40,601 nt of DNA from Candidatus Omnitrophota bacterium. Lineage in GTDB: Bacteria; Omnitrophota; Gorgyraeia; 2-01-FULL-45-10. Where the stretch lies: the NCBI GenBank assembly GCA_041650805.1, contig JBAZKM010000014.1:1-40601 (forward strand). The letters run 5' to 3'. The translations under genes and the position numbers were made by a program. This document shows positions 17,036 through 25,145 of this stretch, piece by piece; position 1 is the first letter of the stretch, and each line of letters starts with the position of its first letter. Below the pieces are notes generated by a model. It was not told the DNA's origin, searched no databases, and saw only the letters and a program-made list of their open reading frames with translations.

Positions 17036-17890
17036 ATGAGGACCCTCGTCAGCATAAAGAAGGACCTGGAGTTCGATAAGGGACTCCTGTCCCTCCTGGA
17101 GGTGCTGAAGAATATATCGGTCGCCCAGTACAGGATACTGGAGCAGAAGCTGAAGACATATGAGAAGTTTTCGGAGGCGCTCAAGACATTCTTTGAGTTT
17201 ATAGATATAAAGGGGATAGACCACCCTTTCCTTAACCCGAGAGAGAAGAAGCAGATAGTAATAGCGATCACGTCCGACAGCGGGCTCCTGGGAGGGTTGA
17301 ACCGGCATGTCGTCACCGCCGCCCTTAACGAACTGGCCGAGGTGCCGGGCAAACTGATAGTCATAGGTGAACGCGGCAAGCTCTACGCCCGGGAGAGCGG
17401 TATCCCGTTCGTGGCGTTCGGCGGCATAAGGGAAGAGGAACGCTATGAGCAGTCGGTCCAGCTCAGGGATTACGTCGTCTCGAAGATAATAAAGGAGTCG
17501 ATAGGTTACCTCAAGGTCGTATACCCCAGGCCGGTTTCATTCACGGTCCAGCGCGTCGAGACCGTGCAGTTCCTGCCGTACAGCGCGGGAGACGCCGGGG
17601 CGGCCGATGCGAAGTGGGCCCTCTCCGACATAATAATGGAGTCGAACGTCGGGGATATGCTCGAATATATACTCTTCCTCTGGATAGGCCATAAGATGTA
17701 CGAGGTATTCGGGCTGAGCCGCCTGGCAGAATTCGCGGCGCGTTTTGTGCACCTCGAAGAGAGCGCCCAGAAGCTGAAGGATATGGACGAGAAGTTGCAG
17801 CAGCAGTACTTCCGCGTCAGGCATGAATTGATCGACCGTAACATGCGCGAACTGTTCAGCGCGAGGCTATTATATGTCAGCACCCACTAA
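17036..17890 (+). CDS. atpG: F-type ATPase gamma subunit (central stalk)
   Basis: At 284 residues this is normal gamma length. Three features support the call: an N-terminal coiled-coil helix (SIKKDLEFDKGLLSLLEVLK), the conserved Rossmann-like segment ITSDSGLLGGLN (canonical SDRGLCGGxN), and a C-terminal helix (AARFVHLEESAQKLKDMDEK onwards) equivalent to the conserved A-S-R-M-x-A-M-x-x-A-x-x-N-A helix. The N-terminal helix is divergent: the usual K-I-T-K-A-M-x-M-V-A segment is not recognisable. The gene starts three bases after alpha and overlaps beta by 17 bases. Rotation inside alpha3beta3 is family knowledge; what the rotor drives here is not known. Confidence 0.9.
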   Translation: MRTLVSIKKDLEFDKGLLSLLEVLKNISVAQYRILEQKLKTYEKFSEALKTFFEFIDIKGIDHPFLNPREKKQIVIAITSDSGLLGGLNRHVVTAALNELAEVPGKLIVIGERGKLYARESGIPFVAFGGIREEERYEQSVQLRDYVVSKIIKESIGYLKVVYPRPVSFTVQRVETVQFLPYSAGDAGAADAKWALSDIIMESNVGDMLEYILFLWIGHKMYEVFGLSRLAEFAARFVHLEESAQKLKDMDEKLQQQYFRVRHELIDRNMRELFSARLLYVSTH

Positions 17891-19283
17891 AAATACGAAG
17901 GGCGCCGCGGGCCGGGTGGTCGCCGTCCAGGGGCCGGTAGTGGACGTGATGTTCGATAGCTCGGAAGACGTCCCCAATATCTTCAGCGTCATAAACACCT
18001 CTACCATCGACAAGGAGAAGGTCGTGCTGGAGGTCGCCGAACACCTGCCCGGGAACATCGCCCGCTGCATATCCATAAATTCCACGATAAATATACAGCG
18101 TAACGCCGGGGCCGTAGTCGGAGGCGAGTCGATCCAGATACCTCTCGGGGAGGCGCTTTACGGCAGGATCATAAATATGACGGGAGAGCCGATAGACAAG
18201 AAGGGCGATATAGTCACATCGGAATACCTCCCGATCCGGAAGAAGGAAATGGGCAGCCAGGTCAGGATGGGCAAGGACTCGAAACGCAGTTTCGAAGTAT
18301 TCGAGACGGGCATAAAGATAATAGACCTTCTCTTCCCCGTGACGAAAGGCAGCAAGACCGGCATACTCGGAGGCGCAGCCCTCGGCAAGAGCATACTGAC
18401 GCTCGAGATAATACAGCATATAGTGAAGCGCTATGAGGGAAGCTGCGTGTTCACCGGCGTAGGCGAGCGTATCCGCGAAGGTAACGAGCTCTACTTCGAG
18501 CTCCTGAAGCACGGCGTCCTCCCGAAGACGATGATGGTCTTCGGCCAGATGAACGAGCCGCCGGGCGCGCGTTTCGGCGTGGCGATGACAGGCATCACTA
18601 TGGCCGAGTCGATACAGAGGAAGAACCAGGACGTCCTCCTCTTCGTGGACAATATATTCAGGTTTGTGCAGGCGGGCGCCGAGATATCGACCCTCCTCGG
18701 CAGGGTACCATCGGAGACGGGCTATCAGCCGACGCTGATATCGGAGGCGAGTGAGTTCCATGAGAGGATACGGTCATCCAAAGAATCGGGCGGTTCCGTT
18801 ACCTCTTTCGAGGCGGTATATGTCCCTGCCGACGACCTGACGGACCCGGCCGTCGTCGCGATATTCAGCTTCCTCGATTCAATAATGGTACTCTCCAGGG
18901 AGAAGATACAGCTGGGGCTATATCCGGCGATAGATCCGCTCTCATCCTCTTCGGCCAACCTCGATATAGATATCGTAGGCCGGCGCCATTTCGACATAGC
19001 GCAGGAGACGATAAGGATATTCCAGAGGTACGAAGAGCTGAGGCGCATAGTCCTCGTCATAGGCATAGACGAGCTCTCCGCGGCAGACCGCACGATATAT
19101 GAACGCGCCAGAAAACTGCAGAACTTTCTGACACAGCCGTTCTTCGTCGCGGAGGCGTACACCGGGAAAAAGGGCGAATACGTCACCATAGAAGAGACGC
19201 TTGTCGGGTGCGAGATGATCATGGCCGGCAGGGTCGACCAGAGACCGGAAGGGGATTTTTACCTCATAGGCAGGATAACATAA
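17874..19283 (+). CDS. atpD: F-type ATPase beta subunit (catalytic)
   Basis: This 469-residue protein has all catalytic features. Walker A is G166-GAALGK-S173 with K172. The catalytic base region GVGER contains E198 and R199, followed by VFGQMNEPPGAR. LLFVDNIFRFVQAGAEIS gives Walker B. The adenine-binding tyrosine lies in GLYPAIDPL. ATP hydrolysis or synthesis is therefore expected to be possible. The gamma-contacting DELSEED lever reads DELSAAD (399-405), losing two acidic residues. The C-terminus is colinear with standard beta. Beta normally precedes epsilon; here it is followed two bases downstream by a secretion-system gene instead. ATG 17874 lies within the gamma gene. Confidence 0.95.
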   Translation: MSAPTKNTKGAAGRVVAVQGPVVDVMFDSSEDVPNIFSVINTSTIDKEKVVLEVAEHLPGNIARCISINSTINIQRNAGAVVGGESIQIPLGEALYGRIINMTGEPIDKKGDIVTSEYLPIRKKEMGSQVRMGKDSKRSFEVFETGIKIIDLLFPVTKGSKTGILGGAALGKSILTLEIIQHIVKRYEGSCVFTGVGERIREGNELYFELLKHGVLPKTMMVFGQMNEPPGARFGVAMTGITMAESIQRKNQDVLLFVDNIFRFVQAGAEISTLLGRVPSETGYQPTLISEASEFHERIRSSKESGGSVTSFEAVYVPADDLTDPAVVAIFSFLDSIMVLSREKIQLGLYPAIDPLSSSSANLDIDIVGRRHFDIAQETIRIFQRYEELRRIVLVIGIDELSAADRTIYERARKLQNFLTQPFFVAEAYTGKKGEYVTIEETLVGCEMIMAGRVDQRPEGDFYLIGRIT

Positions 19284-19285
19284 AG

Positions 19286-19753
19286 ATGAAGCGGTCAGAA
19301 AAGAAACTGGGGGAGATCCTGATCGAAAAGGGCGTCATAAGGGGTGCCGAGCTCGAGGATGCCCTTAAGGAACAGAAGCTGACAAAGGAGTTCCTCGGCG
19401 CCATAGTGGTGAGGAAGGGTTATGTGAGCGAGGCCAGCTTCCTGAAGGCCCTGTCCGAACAGTTCGGGATACCGCTCTTGAGCATGAAAGATGCTTACAT
19501 AAACTGGGACCTCGCGAAAGAGTTCAGGCCGTCTGTGATATTGGAGAACAAATGTTTCCCGGTCAGGAAGGACGACTGGTCTCTGACCATAGCCATAATA
19601 AACCCGCTGGATGCCTGGGCCCTTAAGAATGCGGAGATGGAGACGAGGGGGTTGAAGCCCAAATTCGTCCTCGTCTCACCCCCGGATATGGAAGATGTCA
19701 TACAGAGATATAAACAGTTCATGCGTAGCACCGCCTCCGGCATGCTGGAATAG
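19286..19753 (+). CDS. Free-standing MshEN / GspE N-terminal-like domain protein
   Basis: This is a 156-residue protein. The start ATG 19286 is two bases after the beta stop and yields MKRSEKKLGEIL; an upstream in-frame ATG would only add a basic tail inside atpD. Two tandem motifs match the MshEN repeat of GspE/PilB-type ATPases: LGEILIEKG then LEDALKEQ (about residues 8-29), and LGAIVVRKG then LKALSEQ with FGIPLL (about 36-65). MshEN domains can bind cyclic di-GMP, but the leading Arg of each motif is Lys and Phe here, so binding is uncertain. No ATPase domain follows. It precedes the complete GspE by 20 bases and may act as a regulator of it; that role is inference. Confidence 0.75.
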   Translation: MKRSEKKLGEILIEKGVIRGAELEDALKEQKLTKEFLGAIVVRKGYVSEASFLKALSEQFGIPLLSMKDAYINWDLAKEFRPSVILENKCFPVRKDDWSLTIAIINPLDAWALKNAEMETRGLKPKFVLVSPPDMEDVIQRYKQFMRSTASGMLE

Positions 19754-19773
19754 GCGGTCATAAGGGTGAGGAT

Positions 19774-21936
19774 ATGCTGAAGAAGAATGACGTCGTCTTA
19801 TACGAGGCGCTCATGGATAAAGGGCTCGTCTCAAAAGAGGCCCTGGAACCGTTCATCAAAGAGGTGGAGACGACGCAGTCCAACCTGGGGCAGATACTCA
19901 TAAAACGCGGAATATTCCCGGAGAGGGACATACTGATGCTCCTGGCGGAAAAGTTAAAGATGCCTTTTCTTACCCTGAGGGATACACCGATAGACAGGAA
20001 GGTCATCGACAGGATACCCGTTAAGATAGCCACTTATTACCGCTTCATCCCCATAGCCATCAAGGACAAGACGATGACCGCTGCCGTGTCGTGGCCCATG
20101 GATATAAAGATACAGGATGAGATACGGACCCAGCTGGGATACGATATAGAGATCGCCCTCGCATGCGAAGACGAGATACTTGAAGCCATGAAGAAGAATT
20201 ATGGCTTCGCGGCCGACACGCTGGGCAGGATAACGTCCGGCGCATCGACGGGGAAGACGCCCCCGGCGTCGGCCCGGGAGACGTCCCAGGGCAAGGTTGA
20301 GGATATCGAGAAGCTCACAGAGCTTGCAGAGGATGCCTCGATCATAAAACTGGTCAACCAGATAATACTCGAGGCGTATAAGAAACGCGCCACCGATATA
20401 CATATCGAGCCGTTCAGGCAGGAGGTGAGTTTACGCTACAGGATAGACGGGATACTGTATGACGCCAACGTACCGCCCGAGATAAAGAATTTCATAAACG
20501 CCATAATCTCGCGCATCAAGATAATGTCTAATCTTAATATAGTGGAGCATCGGCTCCCACAGGACGGGAGGGCGGTCGTGAAGGTGCAGGACCAGGTGCT
20601 GGACCTGAGGATATCCACGATGCCCACGCCTTACGGCGAGAGCGTGGTTATAAGGATATTGCCTACGCAGATGTTATTCAGCCTGGCCAAATTGGGGCTC
20701 GCGAAGCCCGATATGGTATTATTCGAAAAACTTATCCAGAAACCGCACGGTATAATATTCGTGACCGGCCCTACGGGGAGCGGCAAGACGACGACGCTAT
20801 ATACGTGCCTAAGCAGGATAAATACGAAAGAACGGAAGATCATAACGATCGAAGACCCGATAGAATATGAGATGTCGGGGGTCATACAGATACAGGTCAT
20901 GTCCGAGATAGGGCTCGATTTCGCAAGGGGCCTCAGGAGCATATTGAGGCACGACCCCGATGTCATAATGGTCGGTGAGGTGAGGGACCGGGAGACCGCG
21001 GATATAGCCATAAGGGTCGCCCTGACAGGCCACCTCGTATTTTCCACGCTCCACACGAATGACGCGGCAAGCGGCATAACGCGGCTCGTCGATATAGGCG
21101 TGGAGCCGTACCTTGTGGCATCGAGCGTCGAGGCGTTCATAGCCCAGCGCCTTATACGGCTCATATGCCCCGACTGTAAGCATGAGGATAAGGCGGTCCC
21201 CCCGGAGCTTAAAGAGTCGATCGCCAGGGAGCTCAATATAAAGGCATCGGAAGTAAAGGTCTTCAGGGGCAAAGGATGCGCGAATTGTAACCACACCGGT
21301 TTCTGGGGCAGGACCGCCATATACGAGATACTCCTGGTGGACGATACCATTAAAGACATGATCTTCAAGAAGGCCTCGGCGAGCCAGATAAAGAAACTCT
21401 CCATCTCGCGGGGTATGAGGACGCTGCGCCAGGACGGCTGGAACAAGGTCATAGCCGGAATGACGACGCCCGAAGAGGTCATCAATGTGACGAGCGCCGA
21501 GGATGAAGCGGGTTCTTCCGGGAGGGGTACCATGGCATCATCTCCCATCCTGCCGGACGTAGCGGGCCAGGCCTCTACGGAATCGGACAGGAGGATATAC
21601 AGGAGATTGGACAACAAGATCAATGTGCGCTATAAGGTCTTCAAGGGGCAGGATATCTCCGGAAAAAAAGGCGCAGCCGCCGAACAGTTGAGCGTTACGA
21701 AGAACATCTCCGCAGGCGGGTCGCTCTTTACGTCGGACGAACCCCTGCCGGTAGGGACCATATTGGAGATGGCCGTGGAGCCGCATGACGGGAAGGGACC
21801 GGTGGAGTGCCTGGCGAGGGTGGTCAGGGTCGAAGAGCTGCGGGGCGGAAAGAGTTTCGAGATAGCGGTCTGTTTCCTGGATATGACGAGCGCCCAGAAG
21901 GCAAGGCTCGATAATTACATAAGCAATGAGTTATAA
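19774..21936 (+). CDS. gspE: GspE/PilB-type secretion ATPase with C-terminal PilZ domain
   Basis: This is a 720-residue protein. An N-terminal MshEN-like domain (about 1-150) is followed by the hexameric ATPase. GPTGSGKTTT contains K338 (Walker A). HDPDVIMVGEVRD forms Walker B, TGHLVFSTLHTND the His box, and CPDC plus CANC the zinc-binding tetracysteine cluster. A PilZ domain occupies about 605-720, with the R-x-x-x-R motif at R607/R611 and N644-x-S-x-x-G649, the two cyclic di-GMP binding signatures. GspE/PilB energises pseudopilus or pilus assembly from the cytoplasmic face. The PilZ fusion suggests direct second-messenger control of the motor. Ribosome site AGGGTGAGG lies just before ATG 19774. 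Confidence 0.92.
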   Translation: MLKKNDVVLYEALMDKGLVSKEALEPFIKEVETTQSNLGQILIKRGIFPERDILMLLAEKLKMPFLTLRDTPIDRKVIDRIPVKIATYYRFIPIAIKDKTMTAAVSWPMDIKIQDEIRTQLGYDIEIALACEDEILEAMKKNYGFAADTLGRITSGASTGKTPPASARETSQGKVEDIEKLTELAEDASIIKLVNQIILEAYKKRATDIHIEPFRQEVSLRYRIDGILYDANVPPEIKNFINAIISRIKIMSNLNIVEHRLPQDGRAVVKVQDQVLDLRISTMPTPYGESVVIRILPTQMLFSLAKLGLAKPDMVLFEKLIQKPHGIIFVTGPTGSGKTTTLYTCLSRINTKERKIITIEDPIEYEMSGVIQIQVMSEIGLDFARGLRSILRHDPDVIMVGEVRDRETADIAIRVALTGHLVFSTLHTNDAASGITRLVDIGVEPYLVASSVEAFIAQRLIRLICPDCKHEDKAVPPELKESIARELNIKASEVKVFRGKGCANCNHTGFWGRTAIYEILLVDDTIKDMIFKKASASQIKKLSISRGMRTLRQDGWNKVIAGMTTPEEVINVTSAEDEAGSSGRGTMASSPILPDVAGQASTESDRRIYRRLDNKINVRYKVFKGQDISGKKGAAAEQLSVTKNISAGGSLFTSDEPLPVGTILEMAVEPHDGKGPVECLARVVRVEELRGGKSFEIAVCFLDMTSAQKARLDNYISNEL

Positions 21937-21956
21937 CGATAGGGAAAGAGGAGATC

Positions 21957-23180
21957 ATGCCTACCTATAAATACCGCGCCAAGAAAGGGCCAAGAGAGAT
22001 CGTTGAAGGGAAGACCGAGGCGCCTTCAGAGGCCGAGGCGATCGAACGGCTCAGCCAGATGGGATATCTCCCCATAAAGTTGGAAGAGGTGCGGGACGAG
22101 CCCTCCCCGGGTCCCGGGCGTACCGTCCCGAAGAGACCGCTCGGGCGGGTCAAGTCCCGCGAGATAACCGTCTTCAGCCGCCAGCTCGCCAGTCTCCTTG
22201 CGGCAGGCGTGCCGATCCTGAGCGCCATCAATATAATAGCCGAGCAGACCGAGAATCCCGGGTTCAAGAGCGCGCTCTGCGATATACATGACGCGGTAAA
22301 GGAGGGCGAAAACTTTTCGGACGGGCTCTCGCGGTATCCAAGGGCATTCTCACCGTTATATATAGCTTTGGTGCGGACAGGCGAGAACAGCGGGGCATTG
22401 CCCGAGGCGCTTCTCAGGATATCGGATTACAGGACGAAAGAGGACGAGATGTACTCCCGGCTCCGCATGGCCCTGGCGTATCCTATCCTCATGGGAGTCG
22501 TAGGGATCGGGACGGTCACCTTCATGCTGGCCTTTGTCATACCGCGCCTTACAGGGATATTCGTCAATATGGGGCAGGCCCTGCCGCTCCCCACCAGGAT
22601 CCTGATAGCGATAAGCGGGGGTTTACGCAAGTGGTGGTGGGCGATAGCAATAGCCGCGGCCCTGGCGGCGTTCCTTGTAAAGGCGCAGGCGAGGACCAAG
22701 GCCGGCAGGGTCTATTTCAGCGTCCTGGCACTGACCGTTCCGATATTCGGGAAACTTACGCTCAAGTCGGAGTTATCCCGTTTCAGCAGGACGCTCTCCC
22801 TCCTGGTGGAGAGCGGGATACCCATCCTGAAGGCGATCGAGATATCGATCCCTGTGTTGGAGAACGAGGTCATAAAAAGCCAGCTGGCGGTGAGTTACAG
22901 GGAATTGGAACAGGGCGGTTCCTTCGGCAGGAGCCTCAAGAGCTCCAGGCTCTTCCCGCTCTTCATGACGAACCTCATAATCGTCGGGGAAGAGTCCGGC
23001 AAGCTGGGAGAGGCGCTGGCGGAAGTGGCGAATTCTTATGAGAAGGAGACGGATGAGGCGATGAAGATCATGGCAAGCCTCCTGGAACCTCTGATGATCC
23101 TGATAATGGGGCTGGTGGTCGGTTTTATCGTCGTGGCCATGCTCCTTCCTATTTTCGAAATAAACGTAATGGTGAGGTAG
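21957..23180 (+). CDS. gspF: GspF/PilC inner-membrane platform protein
   Basis: This 407-residue protein has two T2SSF domains (about 68-190 and 270-395). Hallmarks are SREITVFSRQLASLLAAGVP, the repeated LxxSGIPIL element in the second domain, and GEESGKL. Three membrane helices are seen: two around residues 180-245 and one near the C-terminus ending in LLPIFEINV. The N-terminus PTYKYRAKKG is typical of the family. GspF sits under the pseudopilus and couples GspE to pilin addition. Ribosome site AAAGAGGAG is directly upstream; 20 bases separate it from gspE. Confidence 0.93.
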   Translation: MPTYKYRAKKGPREIVEGKTEAPSEAEAIERLSQMGYLPIKLEEVRDEPSPGPGRTVPKRPLGRVKSREITVFSRQLASLLAAGVPILSAINIIAEQTENPGFKSALCDIHDAVKEGENFSDGLSRYPRAFSPLYIALVRTGENSGALPEALLRISDYRTKEDEMYSRLRMALAYPILMGVVGIGTVTFMLAFVIPRLTGIFVNMGQALPLPTRILIAISGGLRKWWWAIAIAAALAAFLVKAQARTKAGRVYFSVLALTVPIFGKLTLKSELSRFSRTLSLLVESGIPILKAIEISIPVLENEVIKSQLAVSYRELEQGGSFGRSLKSSRLFPLFMTNLIIVGEESGKLGEALAEVANSYEKETDEAMKIMASLLEPLMILIMGLVVGFIVVAMLLPIFEINVMVR

Positions 23181-23184
23181 AGAT

Positions 23185-23574
23185 ATGAGCGAAAAGAAGA
23201 GGATATTCATTGCTGACGATGAGGAGACGATACTTACGAGTTTAAAGAAGCTCTTTGAGCTGTCCGGTTTTGAGGTGGATACGTCAAGGGAGTCGAAGAA
23301 TGTCCTGGCTATGGTGAAGGCCTTCAAGCCGCATGTCATCCTTCTCGATCTCCTCATGCCGGGCATGGGAGGCTTTGAGATATGCGAACTGTTGAATAAG
23401 GACGAAGATACGCAGAAGGTGCCGATCATAATCATATCGGCCCTGGCAGACGACGTGGATATAAAGAAGGCGTTCAAGATGGGGGTGGTCGGGTACTTTA
23501 CAAAGCCGTTCGATTACCAGAAGCTGTTGTACGAGGTGAATAAGGCCATCGCTTATAAAGAGACAAGGACCTGA
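23185..23574 (+). CDS. Single-domain response regulator (CheY-like receiver)
   Basis: This 129-residue protein is a receiver domain only. The acidic pair D11-D12, phosphoacceptor D55 (ILLDLLMPGMGG), S85 and K107 (FTKPF) are all in place, so phosphorylation is expected. No output domain is present. It starts four bases after gspF, so it is co-transcribed with the secretion genes. A histidine kinase lies two genes downstream and is the obvious candidate partner, though pairing is inference. It may modulate the secretion machine by direct protein contact. Confidence 0.9.
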   Translation: MSEKKRIFIADDEETILTSLKKLFELSGFEVDTSRESKNVLAMVKAFKPHVILLDLLMPGMGGFEICELLNKDEDTQKVPIIIISALADDVDIKKAFKMGVVGYFTKPFDYQKLLYEVNKAIAYKETRT

Positions 23575-23594
23575 ACGCTTTATAAAGGATATAC

Positions 23595-25127
23595 GTGCGC
23601 CATAAGACCGGTTCGCTATTGTTCGTCATGCTCTTTGCCGTAGCGTTCCCCGCCTCGGCGGAACTGAAGATAAGCGAGAACGAAGATTTCACGTTCGGCG
23701 TGATCCCTTATCTGCGCATGGATTCCATCACGCTCACGAACACCGTCGACCTCGATACCAGGAAGAGGGACGACCTTACGACGTACATAGGCATGGACTA
23801 CAGCCTCGGTTTCGACCTGAAGTACAAGGACACCGGTCCGGAGCTGTTCCTGAAGCTTGAACGCACCGGCCCCTACGATTATGATGTGCCGCTCTTTATC
23901 GACAATACCCTTATGACGTTCACGGGTAAGATAAGGCCATACCACGGGTCAGACCTCCTGCCGAAGGTCAAAGAGTTGTGGCTCGACCTGCCTATCTACG
24001 GAGATACCGTCCGGGTGATGGGCGGCCTTTACGTTTACTCGGTCGGCCACGGCATAAGCCTCGGGGGGGAGTACGAAAATTACGGTGTCACTTTATCTAT
24101 GGAAGGCGAGGGTTTCGAATGGCGTTTCTACTATTGCTGGCCCGACGTAGCCAATAAGAACATAATGGGCCCGCAGATAAAACAGGAGAAGGAGCAGGGG
24201 ATAAATTACGAACGGAGCAAGGCCTATTTCTTTGCCACAGATATGACCTTATCTACAGAGCGCGATATTACAAAGTGGACGGTCCAGCCCTATCTCGGCG
24301 CGCTTTTTGACAAGACGGATGAGAAGCGGATCGACTATTTCCTCACTCCCACGCGGCAGGAGCTCCTGGGGACATGCGGCGTTTCGGTCGACTTCATCAT
24401 AGAAAGGCTCGCCCTGAGCTTCGAGACCGCAAGGAACTTCGGCCGGGCGGAGAGGTATGATTCCGATTCCCAGGATGTAGAGCACATGGGATACTTCTTC
24501 TACGCGGATGCCTCGTACACTTTCGATAAGCTCAGCCCCCATTCAAGGTTCATATTCGCCTCAGGGAACAAGCTGACGCCCGAGATGATAGAGAACGGCG
24601 ATACGTCTTTCGAAAGCAGCAAGAATAATGCCTTCAGCGTATATTCCCCGTTGAACGTCGGCCTCGCCGACTCGCTCTACTCCCCGATAGAGACCGTACC
24701 GATCTTGGCGATGGGTAACGGGTACGGCCTGAACTACGGTGTCCCGAGGCCGTCGACTTTTCTGGACCCGCGGACCATAGAGAACCTCATCACGATCGAC
24801 GTCGGGTTCGACTATTCGTTCACGGATAAGGTATCGTTCACCTTTGACTGGTGGTACCTGAGGTCCGTGGAGAGGGGCGTCGGGATGTATAACTTCGTAG
24901 CGGAACGTATATCGCCGGACCTGGGCAATGAATTCGACCTTTCGCTCATCTGCGCCTTCAATGACAATCTCACTCTGGAAGTCTACGGCGCGATATTTCT
25001 CCCCGGCCGGGCGTATAAAAAGGTGAGGGACGATACGGGGGGCAGTCTATTCACGCCGTTCGTGCGCGGTGACGGAAAGGCCGACCCGGCGTACCAGCTT
25101 GAGGCTTGCCTTGCCCTGACATTTTAA
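23595..25127 (+). CDS. Probable outer-membrane beta-barrel protein, unknown function
   Basis: This 510-residue protein starts at GTG 23595 with AAAGG about six bases upstream. Residues 1-22 form a Sec signal peptide ending in FPASA. The mature part has many alternating amphipathic strands rich in aromatic residues and short polar turns, for example in the LSFETARNF and VSFTFDWWYLRS regions. It ends in a terminal phenylalanine (LEACLALTF), the usual outer-membrane insertion signal. No family was recognised; size and style resemble alginate-export or porin-like barrels of DUF type. Its place between a response regulator and a sensor kinase suggests joint regulation. Confidence 0.65.
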   Translation: MRHKTGSLLFVMLFAVAFPASAELKISENEDFTFGVIPYLRMDSITLTNTVDLDTRKRDDLTTYIGMDYSLGFDLKYKDTGPELFLKLERTGPYDYDVPLFIDNTLMTFTGKIRPYHGSDLLPKVKELWLDLPIYGDTVRVMGGLYVYSVGHGISLGGEYENYGVTLSMEGEGFEWRFYYCWPDVANKNIMGPQIKQEKEQGINYERSKAYFFATDMTLSTERDITKWTVQPYLGALFDKTDEKRIDYFLTPTRQELLGTCGVSVDFIIERLALSFETARNFGRAERYDSDSQDVEHMGYFFYADASYTFDKLSPHSRFIFASGNKLTPEMIENGDTSFESSKNNAFSVYSPLNVGLADSLYSPIETVPILAMGNGYGLNYGVPRPSTFLDPRTIENLITIDVGFDYSFTDKVSFTFDWWYLRSVERGVGMYNFVAERISPDLGNEFDLSLICAFNDNLTLEVYGAIFLPGRAYKKVRDDTGGSLFTPFVRGDGKADPAYQLEACLALTF

Positions 25128-25145
25128 ACGGCAATAGGTCAACGT

